Source of the DNA: Bryobacterales bacterium
Lineage (GTDB): Bacteria > Acidobacteriota > Terriglobia > Bryobacterales > Bryobacteraceae
Direction of reading: 5' to 3'
NCBI GenBank assembly: GCA_025462985.1
Contig: JAOAPP010000679.1
Location: forward strand, 1 to 6,696
Length of the DNA: 6,696 bases
Under the pieces are notes generated by a model. That model saw nothing but the letters and a program-made list of their open reading frames with translations, made no database searches and was not told the origin of the DNA. Each line of letters opens with the position of its first letter. Position 1 is the first letter of the stretch. This document shows positions 6,291-6,696 of this stretch, in pieces. The position numbers were made by a program, and so were the translations under genes.

Positions 6291-6696
6291 ATGAGAAATC
6301 TTTTAGACGGATTCATGAGGTTCAAAAAGGACGTATTCCCGCGTGATCGGCAGTTGTTTTCCGAACTCGCGTGTGGTCAAAACCCCGAGGCTCTGTTCAT
6401 CACGTGTGCGGACTCTCGTATCGTTCCCGACGTTATCACACAATCGCGCCCGGGCGATCTTTTCATGTGTCGAACTGTCGGCAATCAGATTCCGCCTTAT
6501 GGCTCGGGGAGCGACTTCGGCGTGGCCTCATCAATTGAATACGCGTTGTGTGCACTGAATGTCCGCAATATCATCGTGTGCGGCCATTCAGACTGCGGAG
6601 CGATGAAGGCGGTTCTGCACCCGGAAAAACTGTCTGGGCTCCCCTCCACCGGCTCTTGGTTGCGCCACGCCGATGCGGCGCGCTTAGTGGTGATGG
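6291..6696 (+). CDS. Beta-class carbonic anhydrase (CynT/Can-like), 3'-truncated by the window end
   Basis: This zinc enzyme interconverts CO2 and bicarbonate. No signal peptide is seen, so it is probably cytoplasmic. The 135 residues visible carry the whole beta-class active site: ITCADSR with zinc ligand Cys39 and the Asp41-Arg43 dyad, and CGHSDCGAM with ligands His99 and Cys102. Other family blocks are RPGDLFMCRTVGNQIPPYG (53-71) and GVASSIEYALCALNVRNIIV (77-96). Family members usually have about 200-230 residues, so roughly a third lies beyond the window. The ATG is fixed by a strong AAGGAAGG site and a typical N-terminus (RNLLDGFMRFKKDVFP). It is divergent from the kinase-regulator operon and preceded by a sigma-54 promoter, so it is probably under their control. 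Genes of this type are often followed by a SulP-type anion transporter, which cannot be seen here. Confidence 0.95.
   Translation, partial: MRNLLDGFMRFKKDVFPRDRQLFSELACGQNPEALFITCADSRIVPDVITQSRPGDLFMCRTVGNQIPPYGSGSDFGVASSIEYALCALNVRNIIVCGHSDCGAMKAVLHPEKLSGLPSTGSWLRHADAARLVVM

Noticed and set aside
6104..6346. Open frame of 80 codons spanning the gap and the carbonic anhydrase start.
   Set aside because: It starts with a GTG inside the kinase on the opposite strand, has no recognisable protein features, and overlaps the sigma-54 promoter and the well-supported carbonic anhydrase frame.

Overview
The window looks like ordinary chromosomal DNA from an Acidobacteriota-type bacterium (class Terriglobia or a relative). 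This rests on the style of the LepA and NtrC-family proteins, the moderately high GC, and the compact gene packing, so it is an inference and not a proven assignment. Seven protein genes cover nearly all of the window. No tRNA, rRNA, CRISPR array, insertion sequence or clear intrinsic terminator was seen.

Left part (1-3662): the 5'-truncated end of an AraC-family regulator with a Cupin_6-type N-terminal domain (+) converges on the ribH-nusB pair (-), and the two stop regions overlap by 7 bp. ribH (lumazine synthase, riboflavin synthesis) and nusB (transcription antitermination) lie 1 nt apart and should be cotranscribed. A 74-bp gap separates ribH from the divergent lepA (elongation factor 4), so this gap must hold both promoters. 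These are housekeeping genes.

Right part (3669-6696): a two-component system reads leftward. The histidine kinase gene comes first. Its stop codon overlaps the start of the response-regulator gene (ATGA), so the two are translationally coupled. The regulator is a full three-domain NtrC-type activator of sigma-54 RNA polymerase (receiver, AAA+ with GAFTGA, Fis-type HTH). Divergent to the kinase, across 154 bp, starts a beta-carbonic anhydrase that runs off the window end.

The most interesting signal is in that 154-bp gap. A near-perfect sigma-54 -24/-12 promoter (6247-6263) points at the carbonic anhydrase, at the right distance for a short leader carrying a good Shine-Dalgarno sequence. About 94-121 bp upstream of the predicted transcription start lies a small inverted/direct repeat cluster that could be the enhancer for an NtrC-type activator. 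Together these suggest that the adjacent kinase/regulator pair switches on the carbonic anhydrase (and whatever follows it) through sigma-54. This would be a dedicated sigma-54 control circuit for CO2/bicarbonate interconversion. The promoter is read directly from the sequence; the regulatory link is inferred from the layout.
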